This document shows, one piece after another, positions 31,912 to 41,084 of a DNA stretch of 64,000 nt; the stretch's first letter is position 1, and each line of letters begins with the position of its first letter. The stretch is from Desulfacinum infernum DSM 9756. Its GTDB lineage: Bacteria > Desulfobacterota > Syntrophobacteria > Syntrophobacterales > DSM-9756. The notes below the pieces were generated by a model. That model had not been told where the DNA came from, ran no database searches, and was given only the letters and a program-made list of their open reading frames with translations. The position numbers and the translations under genes are program-made. The stretch covers positions 1-64,000 of the forward strand of contig NZ_FQVB01000010.1 of the NCBI RefSeq assembly GCF_900129305.1. The letters run 5' to 3'.

Positions 31912-34698
31912 ATGAGATTGAAACCCTGGTACAAGGTGATCACCCCGAGGGAAGACCTGCGCGATGGGCGCCCGCTGGATGCCTCCGAGTTCGCGGTGCA
32001 CCTGGACCAGGTGCGTGACGGTCGGGCCCCGGCCGTCTACCAGAACCCCAGGGAATTTTTCGAGCGGACCTACCTGACCCAAAACCTTTCGGCGCTGGCC
32101 GTGGAAGTGATCCGCAGGCTCAGCGGCATCAAGGTGGAGACCTCGCCCGTTTTCAACATGACGACCCAGTTCGGCGGGGGTAAGACCCACGCCCTGACCC
32201 TGCTCTATCACCTGGCGAGGGGCGGGGCCTCGGCGGCCGAATGGAAAGGGGTGCCCCTACTGCTTTCCGATGCGGGGATCACCAAAGTCCCGGAGGCAGC
32301 CGTGGCGGTCTTCGTGGGAACCGAGTTCGACGCCATCACGGGGCGCGGCGGCACGGACGGCACGCCCCATAGGAAAACCCCCTGGGGTGAAATCGCCTGG
32401 CAGCTTGGAGGCCCGGAGGGATTTTCCGTGGTGGCCGAGCACGACGAGCAGCTCACCTCGCCCGGAGGGGACGTCATTTCCAAGATGCTCCCGGCGGACC
32501 GGCCGGTGCTGATCCTGTTGGACGAGTTGATGAACTTCGTCAGCCGCAGCCGCAAGAGCGGACTGGCCGCCCAGCTCTACAACTTTTTGCAGAACCTTTC
32601 CGAAGCGGCCCGCTCCCGCGACAACGTGGTGCTGGCGGTGTCCATTCCCGCCTCGGAGTTGGAGATGACGGCCGAAGATCAGTCGGACCACGAACGGCTG
32701 AAGAAGCTCCTGGACCGGCTGGGCAAGGCGGTCATCCTGTCGGCCGAAGCGGAGACATCGGAAATCATCCGACGCCGCCTTTTCGAATGGTACGGGTTGC
32801 CGGACGAGGCGAGAAAGACGGTGGCCGCCTATGCGGACTGGATGGTACAGCACCGCACGCAGCTTCCCAATTGGTTTCCCGTGGACAACGCCCGAGAAGA
32901 GCTTGCCGCCTGCTATCCCTTCCATCCGTCGGTGCTTTCGGTTTTTGAACGCAAGTGGCAGGCGCTGCCGCGCTTCCAGCAGACCCGCGGCATCCTGCGG
33001 CTGCTGGCGCTCTGGGTTTCGCGGGCCTACATGGACGGGTACAAGGGAGCTCACAAGGACCCGCTCATCACACTGGGAACGGCGCCGCTGGAGGACCCCA
33101 TGTTCCGTGCCGCGGTGTTCGAGCAGCTCGGGGAGTCGCGCCTGGAGGCCGCCGTCACCACCGACATCGCCGGAAAGGCCCATGCTCATGCCGTCCGTTT
33201 GGACAAGGAGGCCACGGCCGAAGTGAAAAAGGCGCGACTTCACAGGAAGGTGGCCACCACGATCTTTTTCGAGTCCAACGGGGGACAGCAGCGGGGTGAA
33301 GCGACGCTTCCCGAGTTGCGTCTGGCGGTGTCCGAGCCGGACCTGGACATCGGCAACATCGAGCAGTGTCTCGAGGCGCTGACCGACACCTGCTATTATC
33401 TATCCGCGGAGAAAAACCGGTACCGATTCAGCTTCCAGCCGAACCTGAACAAGCTCCTGGCCGACCGGCGGGCCACCGTGTCCGGTGAAGCAATCCGCGA
33501 CCGTGTGAGGGCGGAAATCCAGAAGGTGTTCGCCGCCGGAAAGCAGATGGAACGGATTTTCTTTCCCGAACGAACCAACCAGGTGCCGGACCGCCCGGCG
33601 CTCACCTTCGTGGTGCTGGCCCCCGAAAACGACGCCGGGGATCCCGGCACGATGCGGTTCATGGAAGAGATGGCCAAGGAGGCGGGCACATCCTCACGGA
33701 CCTACAAGAGCGCCCTGGTGTGGTGCGTGGCCGAGTCCGGGACGGTGCTTTCCGAGGAAGCCCGGAAGGTTCTGGCATGGGAGGCCATCCAGTCGGAGGC
33801 CGCCGATCTCAAGCTGGACACCACCCAGCTTCGCCAGTTGGACGAGAACCTGAAGCGGGCCCGCAGGGACCTGCACGAAGCGGTCTGGCGGACCTACAAG
33901 AACGTGTACCTTTTGGAGGAAGGCAACACCCTTCGAAAAATCGATCTGGGACTGGTCCACTCCAGCGCCGCCGATTCCCTCCCCGCTCTGATCCTCGGGC
34001 GGCTCGTCCAGGAAGACCTGGTGACAAATAACGTGAGTCCCAACCTCCTGATACGCAACTGGCCGCCGGCGCTGCCCGAATGGAGCACTAAAAGCGTTCG
34101 GGACGCCTTCTTTGCTTCCCCCAAGTTTCCCCGCCTTCTAACGGCCGATGCGGTCAGGAAGACCATCTCGCGAGGGGTGGAGGAGGGCTTTTTTGCTTGC
34201 GTCACTAAGGCGGCGGACGGCACCTACGAGAGTTTCCGCTACAAGGAACCGCTGGCGGAATCCGATGTGGAGATCTCCGGCGATGTGTACCTGATCCCCA
34301 AGGAAGCCGCCGAAGCCTATCTAGAAAGCCGGAAGACTCCGCAGCCCGTCCCCGAGCCGACGCGGGACGAAGAGAAGGGAGGCCGCCCTTACGTCGCCCC
34401 TACATCTCCCGGGCCACTTCCCTCGGCGGAACCGAAGGCGGGGGCGCTGAGCACAGACGCCCCGGAGGTGCGGGGCGGTTTTCGATGGAGCGGGGAGGTC
34501 CCGGCCCAGAAGTGGATGAATTTCTACACCAAGGTTCTTTCGCGTTTCGTCACAACCCCGGGATTGAAGATCACGGTCACGGCGAAAGTTTCTCCGGATT
34601 CGGGAGTTACGGAATCCACGCTGCGGGACCTAAAGGTCGCCCTGCGCGAACTGGGCCTAAACGAGGAAATTGAAGAAATCCCTACGGACAGGGATTAG
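31912..34698 (+). CDS. DUF499 AAA+-like ATPase
   Basis: The 928-residue protein matches DUF499: start LKPWYKVITPREDL, then NMTTQFGGGKTHALTLLYHL with Walker A Lys91, Walker B LILLDELMNF (Asp204) and a C-terminal portion with winged-helix-like stretches. DUF499 ATPases are regularly found next to DUF1156 methyltransferases in predicted phage-defence loci; the mechanism is not known to me. Near residue 825 a segment GGRPYVAPTSPG is encoded by a repeat-like sequence (about 34378-34408), in a Pro-rich linker. The ATG has no strong ribosome site (GGAGAC at about 31900). Confidence 0.88.
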   Translation: MRLKPWYKVITPREDLRDGRPLDASEFAVHLDQVRDGRAPAVYQNPREFFERTYLTQNLSALAVEVIRRLSGIKVETSPVFNMTTQFGGGKTHALTLLYHLARGGASAAEWKGVPLLLSDAGITKVPEAAVAVFVGTEFDAITGRGGTDGTPHRKTPWGEIAWQLGGPEGFSVVAEHDEQLTSPGGDVISKMLPADRPVLILLDELMNFVSRSRKSGLAAQLYNFLQNLSEAARSRDNVVLAVSIPASELEMTAEDQSDHERLKKLLDRLGKAVILSAEAETSEIIRRRLFEWYGLPDEARKTVAAYADWMVQHRTQLPNWFPVDNAREELAACYPFHPSVLSVFERKWQALPRFQQTRGILRLLALWVSRAYMDGYKGAHKDPLITLGTAPLEDPMFRAAVFEQLGESRLEAAVTTDIAGKAHAHAVRLDKEATAEVKKARLHRKVATTIFFESNGGQQRGEATLPELRLAVSEPDLDIGNIEQCLEALTDTCYYLSAEKNRYRFSFQPNLNKLLADRRATVSGEAIRDRVRAEIQKVFAAGKQMERIFFPERTNQVPDRPALTFVVLAPENDAGDPGTMRFMEEMAKEAGTSSRTYKSALVWCVAESGTVLSEEARKVLAWEAIQSEAADLKLDTTQLRQLDENLKRARRDLHEAVWRTYKNVYLLEEGNTLRKIDLGLVHSSAADSLPALILGRLVQEDLVTNNVSPNLLIRNWPPALPEWSTKSVRDAFFASPKFPRLLTADAVRKTISRGVEEGFFACVTKAADGTYESFRYKEPLAESDVEISGDVYLIPKEAAEAYLESRKTPQPVPEPTRDEEKGGRPYVAPTSPGPLPSAEPKAGALSTDAPEVRGGFRWSGEVPAQKWMNFYTKVLSRFVTTPGLKITVTAKVSPDSGVTESTLRDLKVALRELGLNEEIEEIPTDRD

Positions 34699-35011
34699 CG
34701 ATTCGTGGATGTCCGCTTGCCAATCTGCCAGCCGCTCACTCGCTCTGCCGTATCACATGGGGAGGCGAACAAGCCCTTGAACACTCGGAGACGACGATGG
34801 CGGAGCAAGCGGAAGGAAGATGGAGCCCAGGTGGAAAGAGTCACAACATTAGGCACTTTTCTCTTGACTTCCGGCAACAGAATGACGATCAATAAAATGA
34901 AAATTGAACAGCGTATCCAAAGCCGGTGGGCCGGCAGATGTAGAGTGGAAACCCGCTGCTACCCGATTATTCGGGACCTGTGGCGGGTTTCCTATTTTCG
35001 GGGAGACCATT
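34699..35011. other. Gap without recognised gene
   Basis: These 313 bp between the DUF499 ATPase and the NYN gene contain no repeat of the families seen elsewhere and no ORF with a convincing start or motif. Base composition falls gradually toward the AT-richer NYN gene, so a promoter for it may lie here, but no clear -10/-35 pair was found. Confidence 0.5.
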
Positions 35012-35653
35012 ATGCAAGTTGCCTTTCTGATCGACGGCGGGTTTTATGAGAAAAAGTTTGAGGGGATTGTTGGTCGCCCACCGGAGGCACCCGAAGTCCG
35101 GACAACCTGCGATGCATCCCTGGGTTGGGACGATCTCCGAGGGGACAGTTTGTTCCGTATCTATTATTATGATTGTTTCCCGTTTGATGGGACGGCCAGA
35201 AATCCAATCTCGGGAGAAAAAAAGGACTTCACCACTACATCGATCTACAAGAGAAAAAACGCCTATCTTCGCAATTTGAAGTTGCAACCCCGGGTCGCCT
35301 TTCGTTCTGGTTCGCTGTCAAACGATGGATGGAAAATCCCGTCCAGAAACCTCAAAAGGATTATCAAGAAGCTGGAAGAAGGCAAGAAGTTGTCAGCGGA
35401 CGATCTGGTGATCAACCTCAGGCAAAAGAAGGTCGATATCAAGATCGGCCTGGATATCGCTTGGCTGTCAAGCAAGCGTATCGTGGAAAAAATCGTTCTT
35501 GTAACGGGCGATTCCGACCTCGTGCCCGCAATGAAGTTTGCAAGGCGTGAGGGAATAATGGTTTATCTTCTACACTTCGATCATCACGTGAAAGAAGAGC
35601 TGAAAGAACATTGTGATGGGATTATCAAGTTGGACCTAAAGCAGATTCTTTGA
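35012..35653 (+). CDS. NYN-domain (PIN-like) RNase-type protein
   Basis: The 213-residue protein has a NYN/LabA fold: FLIDGGF with Asp8, an internal KVDIKIGLDIAWLS (Asp142, Asp148), and LVTGDSDLVPAMKFARREG (Asp167, Asp169). These acidic residues form the metal site of PIN-like ribonucleases. GGGGAG lies before the ATG at 35012; the upstream in-frame start is not supported. The gene is AT-richer than the chromosome average here. Its position right after the defence operon suggests an accessory RNA-cutting effector, but a 313-bp gap separates them, so membership is uncertain. Confidence 0.87.
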   Translation: MQVAFLIDGGFYEKKFEGIVGRPPEAPEVRTTCDASLGWDDLRGDSLFRIYYYDCFPFDGTARNPISGEKKDFTTTSIYKRKNAYLRNLKLQPRVAFRSGSLSNDGWKIPSRNLKRIIKKLEEGKKLSADDLVINLRQKKVDIKIGLDIAWLSSKRIVEKIVLVTGDSDLVPAMKFARREGIMVYLLHFDHHVKEELKEHCDGIIKLDLKQIL

Positions 35654-35711
35654 GGAGAAAACTGGCAAACCCGATGGCGACCTCCGCCAAAATAAGATCC
35701 GTCCTAGCCCG

Positions 35712-35868
35712 AGCTACTTTTTCATCGGGTTTCATTATCACCGTGCTATTAGCGGGCGGGGATGAACCCCGCCCCTACCCGCGGGGCCAGTGCGCTCTTG
35801 CAGGGTCGGTCGGGCTTGCGGCCGCCCTTGAAGACCGCACGATGAGAAAGAATCGCCCATTTCGGTCC
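35712..35868. repeat. Family A MITE-like unit
   Basis: Left part CTACTTTTTCATCGGGTTTC, then hairpin GGGCGGGG-ATGAA-CCCCGCCC (35754-35774), a decayed second hairpin and right end GAGAAAGAATCGCCCATTTC. It occupies part of the 477-bp gap between the NYN gene and the tRNA. From 35869 to 36093 I see nothing recognisable. Confidence 0.7.
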
Positions 35869-36093
35869 GTAGCAGAAGAGGCCGAGAATCGGGAGTTTGC
35901 CTTTCGCATCGAGTTCGTCCAAGTGGATGAGGCAATGAGGCACTCCGCCCTGTATGCGTTGCTTTCAGATAACCTTCGATGCCCCTTCTCCCTGTGGACA
36001 TCGTGGAATTTCCGCAATACCGGCCATCGGCAATCGCACAAGACGAGTCCAAGAGCGCCTGTTTGGTATCCGTGTGGTATCCCCGGATACACG

Positions 36094-36123
36094 AAGGGGT
36101 CAGGCCATACGGCCTGACCCCTT
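36094..36123. terminator. Strong hairpin beside tRNA-Thr
   Basis: A 13-bp perfect stem, AAGGGGTCAGGCC pairing with GGCCTGACCCCTT, with a 4-nt loop. It lies 7 bp beyond the 3' end of tRNA-Thr (which reads leftwards) and may end its transcript, although the T-run is short. The same sequence type occurs as a dispersed repeat in many delta-type genomes (recall), so it may only be a repeat. Confidence 0.5.
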
Positions 36124-36130
36124 TCTGTTC

Positions 36131-36205
36131 TGGAGCCGGCGATGGGATTCGAACCCGCGACCTGCTGATTACGAATCAGCTGCTCTACCCCTGAGCTACG
36201 CCGGC
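36131..36205 (-). tRNA. tRNA-Thr (anticodon CGU)
   Basis: On the minus strand the cloverleaf starts GCCGGCGTAGCTC and ends CGCCGGC-T-CCA, with an encoded CCA (36131-36133). The acceptor stem pairs in all 7 positions. The anticodon stem GCTGA/TCAGC carries loop TTCGTAA, giving anticodon CGT for ACG threonine codons. The T arm is GCGGG-TTCGAAT-CCCAT, with one C-A mismatch and one G-T pair, a slight weakness. It borders the defence island on its right side. Confidence 0.93.
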
Positions 36206-36353
36206 TCAACGGACGTGGGCGCTTATATCATGTGGATTTTCGGAGAGTCAACCCGTTTGTGGCCCGCCCGAAGGGGCCGGTCTTGGATGAAAACCCGTCG
36301 CCGGCGGCACCTTCCCCGGGGCGGCGTTTGGGCACGGATCCCACGCCCTTCCG

Positions 36354-36603
36354 GGCAATCCCCCCCCGACCCCCCTTTGGAAAAGGGGGGGAGAAGCCCT
36401 TCCAAGAGGAATTTGAAGGGAGGGCAGGTTTCTGACCCGTTCCGGGCAGAAAGCCGTTTTCGGGAACGACCCGACGAGGGCGTCTTCCGGGCCACCCACC
36501 ACCCATCACCCGTCACTCATTACCCATTACTCATCACTCGTCACTCGTCACTCCCGACGAATCACGGTTCACGGCTCACGGATCACGGTTTACGGTTCAC
36601 GGC
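36354..36603 (-). repeat. Family E/F composite downstream of ridA
   Basis: Read with ridA, its stop codon is followed by a tract of CCGTGAACCGTGATCCGTGA-like units that pass into GAGTGATGAGTAATGGG-like units (about 36494-36603). Further on comes a hairpin of C7 and G6 runs with TTTTCCAAA between them and GGGGGGATTGCCC after it (36354-36391). Similar composites follow two other genes in the window. This accounts for most of the 398-bp gap between tRNA-Thr and ridA. Confidence 0.65.
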
Positions 36604-36987
36604 CTACGGCCGAAACGCCGTGCACTTCATCTCCAGCTGGGCGCCCCGGGGAAGCGCGCTCACTTCCACCACGGCCCGGGCGGGCTTGTGGTCCCCGAAA
36701 AAGTCCGCGTAGAGCTGATTGAAGACCTGGAAATTTTTCAGGTCCGTCAAGAAGACGTCCGCGGCCACCACGTCCGAAAGGCCGCATCCGGCCGCTTCCA
36801 GCACCGCCTTCACGTTGGCCAGCACCTGCCGGGCCTGGGTCTCGAAATCGTCTCCCGCCATCTCCCCCGTTTCGGGCACCAGCGGAATCTGGCCGCTCAC
36901 ATACACCCACGGGCCCGCCTGCACCGCCTGGGAATAAGGGCCGATGGCCGCCGGGGCCTTTTCCGTCTGCACGAATTTCAACGCCAT
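36604..36987 (-). CDS. ridA: RidA/YjgF family enamine-imine deaminase
   Basis: The 127-residue protein hydrolyses reactive 2-aminoacrylate-type enamines. It has the family blocks APAAIGPYSQAVQAGPWVYVSGQIP (in parts), NVKAVLEAAGCGLSDVV, and RAVVEVSALPRGAQLEMKCTA; the Arg in PARAVVEV binds the carboxylate, and the last block is the signature. The usual length is 125-130. The start at 36987 has AGGAGAACC upstream; a longer start adds eleven residues. It stands alone, divergent from the glycosyltransferase operon. Confidence 0.95.
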   Translation of the reverse strand: MALKFVQTEKAPAAIGPYSQAVQAGPWVYVSGQIPLVPETGEMAGDDFETQARQVLANVKAVLEAAGCGLSDVVAADVFLTDLKNFQVFNQLYADFFGDHKPARAVVEVSALPRGAQLEMKCTAFRP

Positions 36988-37140
36988 CTCGGTTCTCCTT
37001 TCTTCGGGTGTTCTGGGCACGTCCCCTCATAGCACCGGAAAAGGCGGTTGCCAAGCGGCCGTGGAGGCTTTATGATGCCTTCGTCGTTTTGTTGAAATCT
37101 CCATAGGTTGGACCGGTCGAACAGAGACTTCGAGGCGGCG

Positions 37141-38343
37141 GTGGCACTTCCCCCCATCACCAAGATCCTCATGTACAGCCACGACACCTTCGGGCTGGGC
37201 CACATCCGGCGCACGCTGGCCATCGCCCGCAGCCTCCGCAAGGCCCCCGGCACGGTCCTGATCCTCACCGGATCCCCCCTGGTGGGCCGCTTCAACATCC
37301 CGCGCCGCGTGGACTTCGTGCGCATCCCGGGCATGATCAAGGTCACCAACGAGCAGTACCTGCCCCTTTCCATGAAGCTCGAGGCCACCCAGGTGCTGGA
37401 GATCCGAAAGAGCATCATCCTGAGCACCGCCCAGGCCTTTGGGCCGGACTTCTTCGTGGTGGACAAGGCCCCGCTGGGCCTCAAGCGGGAAGTGGTGGAC
37501 ACCCTCCTTTGGATCAAGGAATCGCACCCCCAGTGCCGTTCCATCCTGGGGCTTCGAGACATCATGGACAGCGCCTCGTCCACCATCGAAGACTGGGAAT
37601 CCAAGGGCATCTACGAAGCCATGGAATCCCTCTACGACGAGATCTGGGTGTACGGCCACCGGGATTTTTACGACCCGGTCAAAGAGTACGGGATTCCCGA
37701 CACCGTGGCCCGGAAAGTCACCTTCACCGGATACATCCCTCGACACGTTCCCACGGAGGCGGACGTAGCGGCCGTCCGAAAGGAGTTGGACCTGGCGGGT
37801 CACCACAAGATGGTGCTCATGACCACCGGCGGCGGCGGAGACGGCTATCCGGTGGTGAACACCTTCCTCAAGGCCTTCGAAACCCACACCGTGCCCGACG
37901 GCATGCGCGCCGTGATCGTCACAGGACCCTTTCTTTCGGCCGGCCTCTACAAGGACGTCAAGAGGCGCTGCGAGGCCATCGGCTTTACGGTCCTGCGCTT
38001 CCACCGGTTCATGGAGGGACTCATCGGGGCCGCCGACGTGGTGGTGAGCATGGGCGGCTACAACACGGTCTGTGAGATCATCAGCCAGCGCAAGCCCTTC
38101 CTCATCATTCCGCGGACCGTCCCCCGCGAGGAGCAGCTCATCCGCGCCCAGGTGCTTTGCTCCAAGGGCTACTGCGAATACCTCCACCCGGACCAGCTCA
38201 CCCCCGAGGCGGTCTTCCAAAAGGTGGTGCACCTTCTGAACAACGGCCGGGAAATGTCCCGACGCGCGGAACATTTTCCCTTCACCGCCCTGGACGTGAT
38301 CCGCCAGCGGGTTCTTCAAAACAGGAAGGAGGCGGTCCGGTGA
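37141..38343 (+). CDS. Glycosyltransferase, MurG/GT28-like
   Basis: The 400-residue protein shows a two-lobed GT-B design: an N-terminal acceptor side with MYSHDTFGLGHIRRTLAIA (the glycine-rich GLGHxRR loop) and a C-terminal donor side with VVSMGGYNTVCEIISQRKPFLIIPR, which resembles the MurG GGxxT/E nucleotide-sugar site. I chose GTG at 37141 with GAGG seven bp upstream; a TTG at 37108 would add 11 residues. It is the first gene of a three-gene glycosyltransferase operon and its stop overlaps the next start as GTGA. The product is probably an envelope glycan or glycolipid; the donor and acceptor are unknown. Confidence 0.82.
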   Translation: MALPPITKILMYSHDTFGLGHIRRTLAIARSLRKAPGTVLILTGSPLVGRFNIPRRVDFVRIPGMIKVTNEQYLPLSMKLEATQVLEIRKSIILSTAQAFGPDFFVVDKAPLGLKREVVDTLLWIKESHPQCRSILGLRDIMDSASSTIEDWESKGIYEAMESLYDEIWVYGHRDFYDPVKEYGIPDTVARKVTFTGYIPRHVPTEADVAAVRKELDLAGHHKMVLMTTGGGGDGYPVVNTFLKAFETHTVPDGMRAVIVTGPFLSAGLYKDVKRRCEAIGFTVLRFHRFMEGLIGAADVVVSMGGYNTVCEIISQRKPFLIIPRTVPREEQLIRAQVLCSKGYCEYLHPDQLTPEAVFQKVVHLLNNGREMSRRAEHFPFTALDVIRQRVLQNRKEAVR

Positions 38344-39650
38344 AGGAGGCGAGAAGCGCGGCGCTTCCGGCCCGGCAGGCCGCTGAACGTCCCCGGGCGG
38401 ACTCGGCCGCGCCCGGCAGGACCGGCGTTCTGGGCATGATCCTCAAGGGATACCCGCGCATCTCGGAAAGCTTCATCAGCACGGAAATCCTGCTCCTGGA
38501 ATCCCTGGGCGTCCCCATTCAGATCTTTTCCCTCCGCCAACCCCGGGAATCCTTCACGCACCGGAGCGTCCAAAAGATCAAGGCTCCGGTGACCTACATG
38601 CCCGAATACGTGCTACCCCACTTCCGGACGCTCATGACCAGCAACCTTCAGCTGTGGCGGCGCCTGGGCGCGCGGTACGCGCGCTGCCTGGCCGGGGCGA
38701 TCGCACGGGCGGCGGAACGAAAAAAGACGGCCACCCTGCGCCATTTCCTTCAGGCGGGGCACCTGAGCCGGCTGCGGCTTCTGGACGGGACGGTCACGCA
38801 CCTGCACGCCCATTTTTGTCACACGCCCACGTCGGTGGCCCTTTTCGCCTCGGAACTCACGGGCCTTCCCTTCAGCTTCACCGCCCACGCCAAAGACATC
38901 TACACCTCCGAGCCGGAACAGCTCCGCCGGAAGATCCACCGGGCCCGGTTCGTGGTGACTTGCACCCGATACAACGCCGATTATCTCCGGCGGATCGCGG
39001 GCCGGCCGGTGCCCATCCACACCATCTACCACGGGATCGATCTGGACTTTTTCGACTTCGGAACGGACCCGCCCCCGGCGCCCCCCTATCGGCTCCTTTC
39101 CGTGGGGCGCATGGTGCCCAAGAAGGGCTACGACGATCTTTTGGCCGCCCTCCGAATCCTGGCCGACGAAGGGCTGGACTTCACCCTGGACCACATCGGA
39201 TCCGGGGACGAAAAGGAAAAGATCGAGGCCCTGTGCCGCCGGCTGGGACTGGACCACCGGGTGCGCTTCCGGGGGACTCTGCCCCACGAACAGGTGATCG
39301 GCTACTACCGCCGGTCCCACGCCTTCGTGCTGGCATGCAAGGTGGCCCGGGACGGCGACCGGGACGGCATCCCCAACGTGCTGGTGGAAGCCATGGCCGT
39401 GGGTCTTCCCGTCATCTCCACCCGCGTTTCGGCCATCCCCGAACTGGTGGAAGACGGCGTGACCGGCACCCTGGTGGACCCGGGAAACCCCGGCCGGATG
39501 GCAAGGGCCATCCGCAAGGTGCTCACGGCCGCCGACGGCACGGCGGCCCAGGTCCGGGCGGCCCGGCGCAAGGTGGAAGCCGATTTCGACAACCGCCGCT
39601 GCGTCCAAAGACTTTACGAACTCTTTCGCCAGGCCCTCGCCCAGCCGTGA
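38340..39650 (+). CDS. Glycosyltransferase family 4 protein
   Basis: The 436-residue GT-B enzyme starts with about 32 variable residues, then MILKGYPRISESFISTEILLLESLG, the typical N-terminus of retaining GT4 enzymes that act on polysaccharide. Later blocks are HLHAHFCHTPTSVALFAS, YHGIDLDFF, LLSVGRMVPKKGYDDLLAA, and the E-x7-E-type motif GIPNVLVEAMAVGLPVISTRVSAIPELV. The GTG start overlaps the previous stop by 4 bp with AGGAAGGAGG ahead. It overlaps the next gene by 4 bp, so the three enzymes are translationally coupled and likely act in sequence on one glycan. Confidence 0.9.
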   Translation: MKEARSAALPARQAAERPRADSAAPGRTGVLGMILKGYPRISESFISTEILLLESLGVPIQIFSLRQPRESFTHRSVQKIKAPVTYMPEYVLPHFRTLMTSNLQLWRRLGARYARCLAGAIARAAERKKTATLRHFLQAGHLSRLRLLDGTVTHLHAHFCHTPTSVALFASELTGLPFSFTAHAKDIYTSEPEQLRRKIHRARFVVTCTRYNADYLRRIAGRPVPIHTIYHGIDLDFFDFGTDPPPAPPYRLLSVGRMVPKKGYDDLLAALRILADEGLDFTLDHIGSGDEKEKIEALCRRLGLDHRVRFRGTLPHEQVIGYYRRSHAFVLACKVARDGDRDGIPNVLVEAMAVGLPVISTRVSAIPELVEDGVTGTLVDPGNPGRMARAIRKVLTAADGTAAQVRAARRKVEADFDNRRCVQRLYELFRQALAQP

Positions 39651-40768
39651 AGATCGCCTTCTACTGCCCCAACAAGCCTCTGGGCCATCCCGAACCGTCG
39701 GGGGACCGGACCATCGCCCGTGGCATCTTCGAGGCCCTGAACCGTCTGGGCCATGAGTGCCGGGAGGCGGCGGTCTTTCGCGCCCGCTGGTTCTGGAGAC
39801 GGCCGAAAGGCTGGCTGCGGGCCGCCCGCGCGCTGACGGAGGCCTTTCGGCTGTGCCGCGCCTGGCGGCCCGACCTGTGGCTCACCTACCACACCTACTA
39901 CAAGGCCCCGGACGTGATCGGACCCTGGCTGAGCCGCCATTTGGGAATCCCCTACGTTCTGTTCCAGCCCATGTACAGCACCAAGAGGCGCCGCGATCCC
40001 CGAACGCGCCCGGGGTTCCATCTCAACCGGGCCGCTCTTCTCGCCTGCCGGCACGCCGTCACCAACAACCGAAACGACGTGGCGGCCTTGCTAAGGATCC
40101 TTCCCTCCCGGGCCGTGAGCCTGATCCCGCCGGGGATCTTTCCGGAAGAGTTCCCAAGGGACGAGGCGGCGGGCCTGGAAGTGCGCCGGGCCTTTGGCCT
40201 CACCGAAGCGGATACGGTGCTCATCACCGTGGCCCGGTTCCGCCCCGGGGTCAAATGGGAAAGCCTCCGGTTTCTCCTGGAAGCGCTCGCCCGGGAGCCG
40301 CTCAAGCGCGAGGACTTCCGCCTCCTCATCGCGGGCGACGGCCCGCTGGAAGACCGGGTGCGGGATGCGGCCGAGCGGAGTCTTTCGTCCCGGGCGATCC
40401 TCACCGGCCGCGTGGAACGATCCGATCTCCACAGGTATCTCAGCGCCGCGGATCTGTTCGTCTTTCCGGGGATCGGGGAATCCCTGGGCATGGTGTACCT
40501 GGAAGCCCAGGCCTGCGGCCTTCCGGTGGTGGCCCTTCGGCAGGGCGGCGTGGACCAGGTGGTGGAAGACGGCGTGACGGGTTTTCTGGTTCCCGACCCC
40601 GATCCGGACGCCTTCGCCCGGGCCGTGGCCCGGCTTCTCGCGGATCGCCGCCTGCGACTCGGCATGGGCCGACAGGCGAGCCGATTTGTCCAAACCCGAA
40701 GGAACCTCCACCGAAACTACCGGTACCTGAGCCGATTGCTGGAAGCCGTTGCGGGCGGCAAAACCTGA
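39647..40768 (+). CDS. Glycosyltransferase family 4 protein
   Basis: The 373-residue GT-B enzyme has MKIAFYCPNKPLGHPEPSGDRTIARG at the N-terminus (in parts), and the GT4 donor-site blocks ITVARFRPGVKWESLRFLLEAL, LLIAGDGPLEDRV, and FVFPGIGESLGMVYLEAQACGLPVVALRQGGVDQVV with the conserved Glu pair. The GTG start overlaps the previous stop (GTGA). The longer frame back to 38654 is a shadow of the upstream gene. It is the last gene of the cluster; 512 bp of repeats follow. Confidence 0.9.
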   Translation: MKIAFYCPNKPLGHPEPSGDRTIARGIFEALNRLGHECREAAVFRARWFWRRPKGWLRAARALTEAFRLCRAWRPDLWLTYHTYYKAPDVIGPWLSRHLGIPYVLFQPMYSTKRRRDPRTRPGFHLNRAALLACRHAVTNNRNDVAALLRILPSRAVSLIPPGIFPEEFPRDEAAGLEVRRAFGLTEADTVLITVARFRPGVKWESLRFLLEALAREPLKREDFRLLIAGDGPLEDRVRDAAERSLSSRAILTGRVERSDLHRYLSAADLFVFPGIGESLGMVYLEAQACGLPVVALRQGGVDQVVEDGVTGFLVPDPDPDAFARAVARLLADRRLRLGMGRQASRFVQTRRNLHRNYRYLSRLLEAVAGGKT

Positions 40769-40933
40769 CGATCCCGGAGAGGCTCGCCGGCGACCCGAAT
40801 GGCGGCCAAGGCCGCTCCTACAAGGCAAAAGACGGATTCGCGTCCATTCGCGGTTCTCTTTCACACAAACCCCCGTCACGGGCGGCCCGTGACAACGAGG
40901 GATGAAACGCACCTTCGGGAAGCAGCCCCCTGA

Positions 40934-40959
40934 TAGGGGCGAATGATCATTCGCCCCTA
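40934..40959. repeat. Family B perfect palindrome, second copy
   Basis: A 26-bp perfect palindrome: TAGGGGCGAATGA and its reverse complement. It contains the whole 24-bp palindrome at 101-124 plus one more pair. It lies in the 512-bp gap after the glycosyltransferase operon, which also holds a GGCGGCC-AA-GGCCGC hairpin near 40800 and a MITE-like unit at 41085. Confidence 0.8.
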
Positions 40960-41084
40960 CAGGCCGTGCACACGAATGCAACGAGGTCGCGTTCCATATA
41001 AGCTGAGAGGGCGGGGGCTTTCACCATCCCCGTGGAGGCGTCGGCCGTTGATCCGGAGGATCCGTCGTGTTATGGGCAAACACC

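Noticed and set aside
24438-34698. Assignment of the defence operon to classical DISARM
   Set aside because: The helicase resembles DrmD-type proteins, but no DrmA, DUF1998 DrmB or PLD DrmC gene is seen, and DUF1156/DUF499 are not DISARM core genes.
35869-36093. Small minus-strand frame between the MITE-like unit and tRNA-Thr (contains HLDELDAKGKLPIL)
   Set aside because: No start with a ribosome site, part of the frame is repeat DNA, and no family is recognised.
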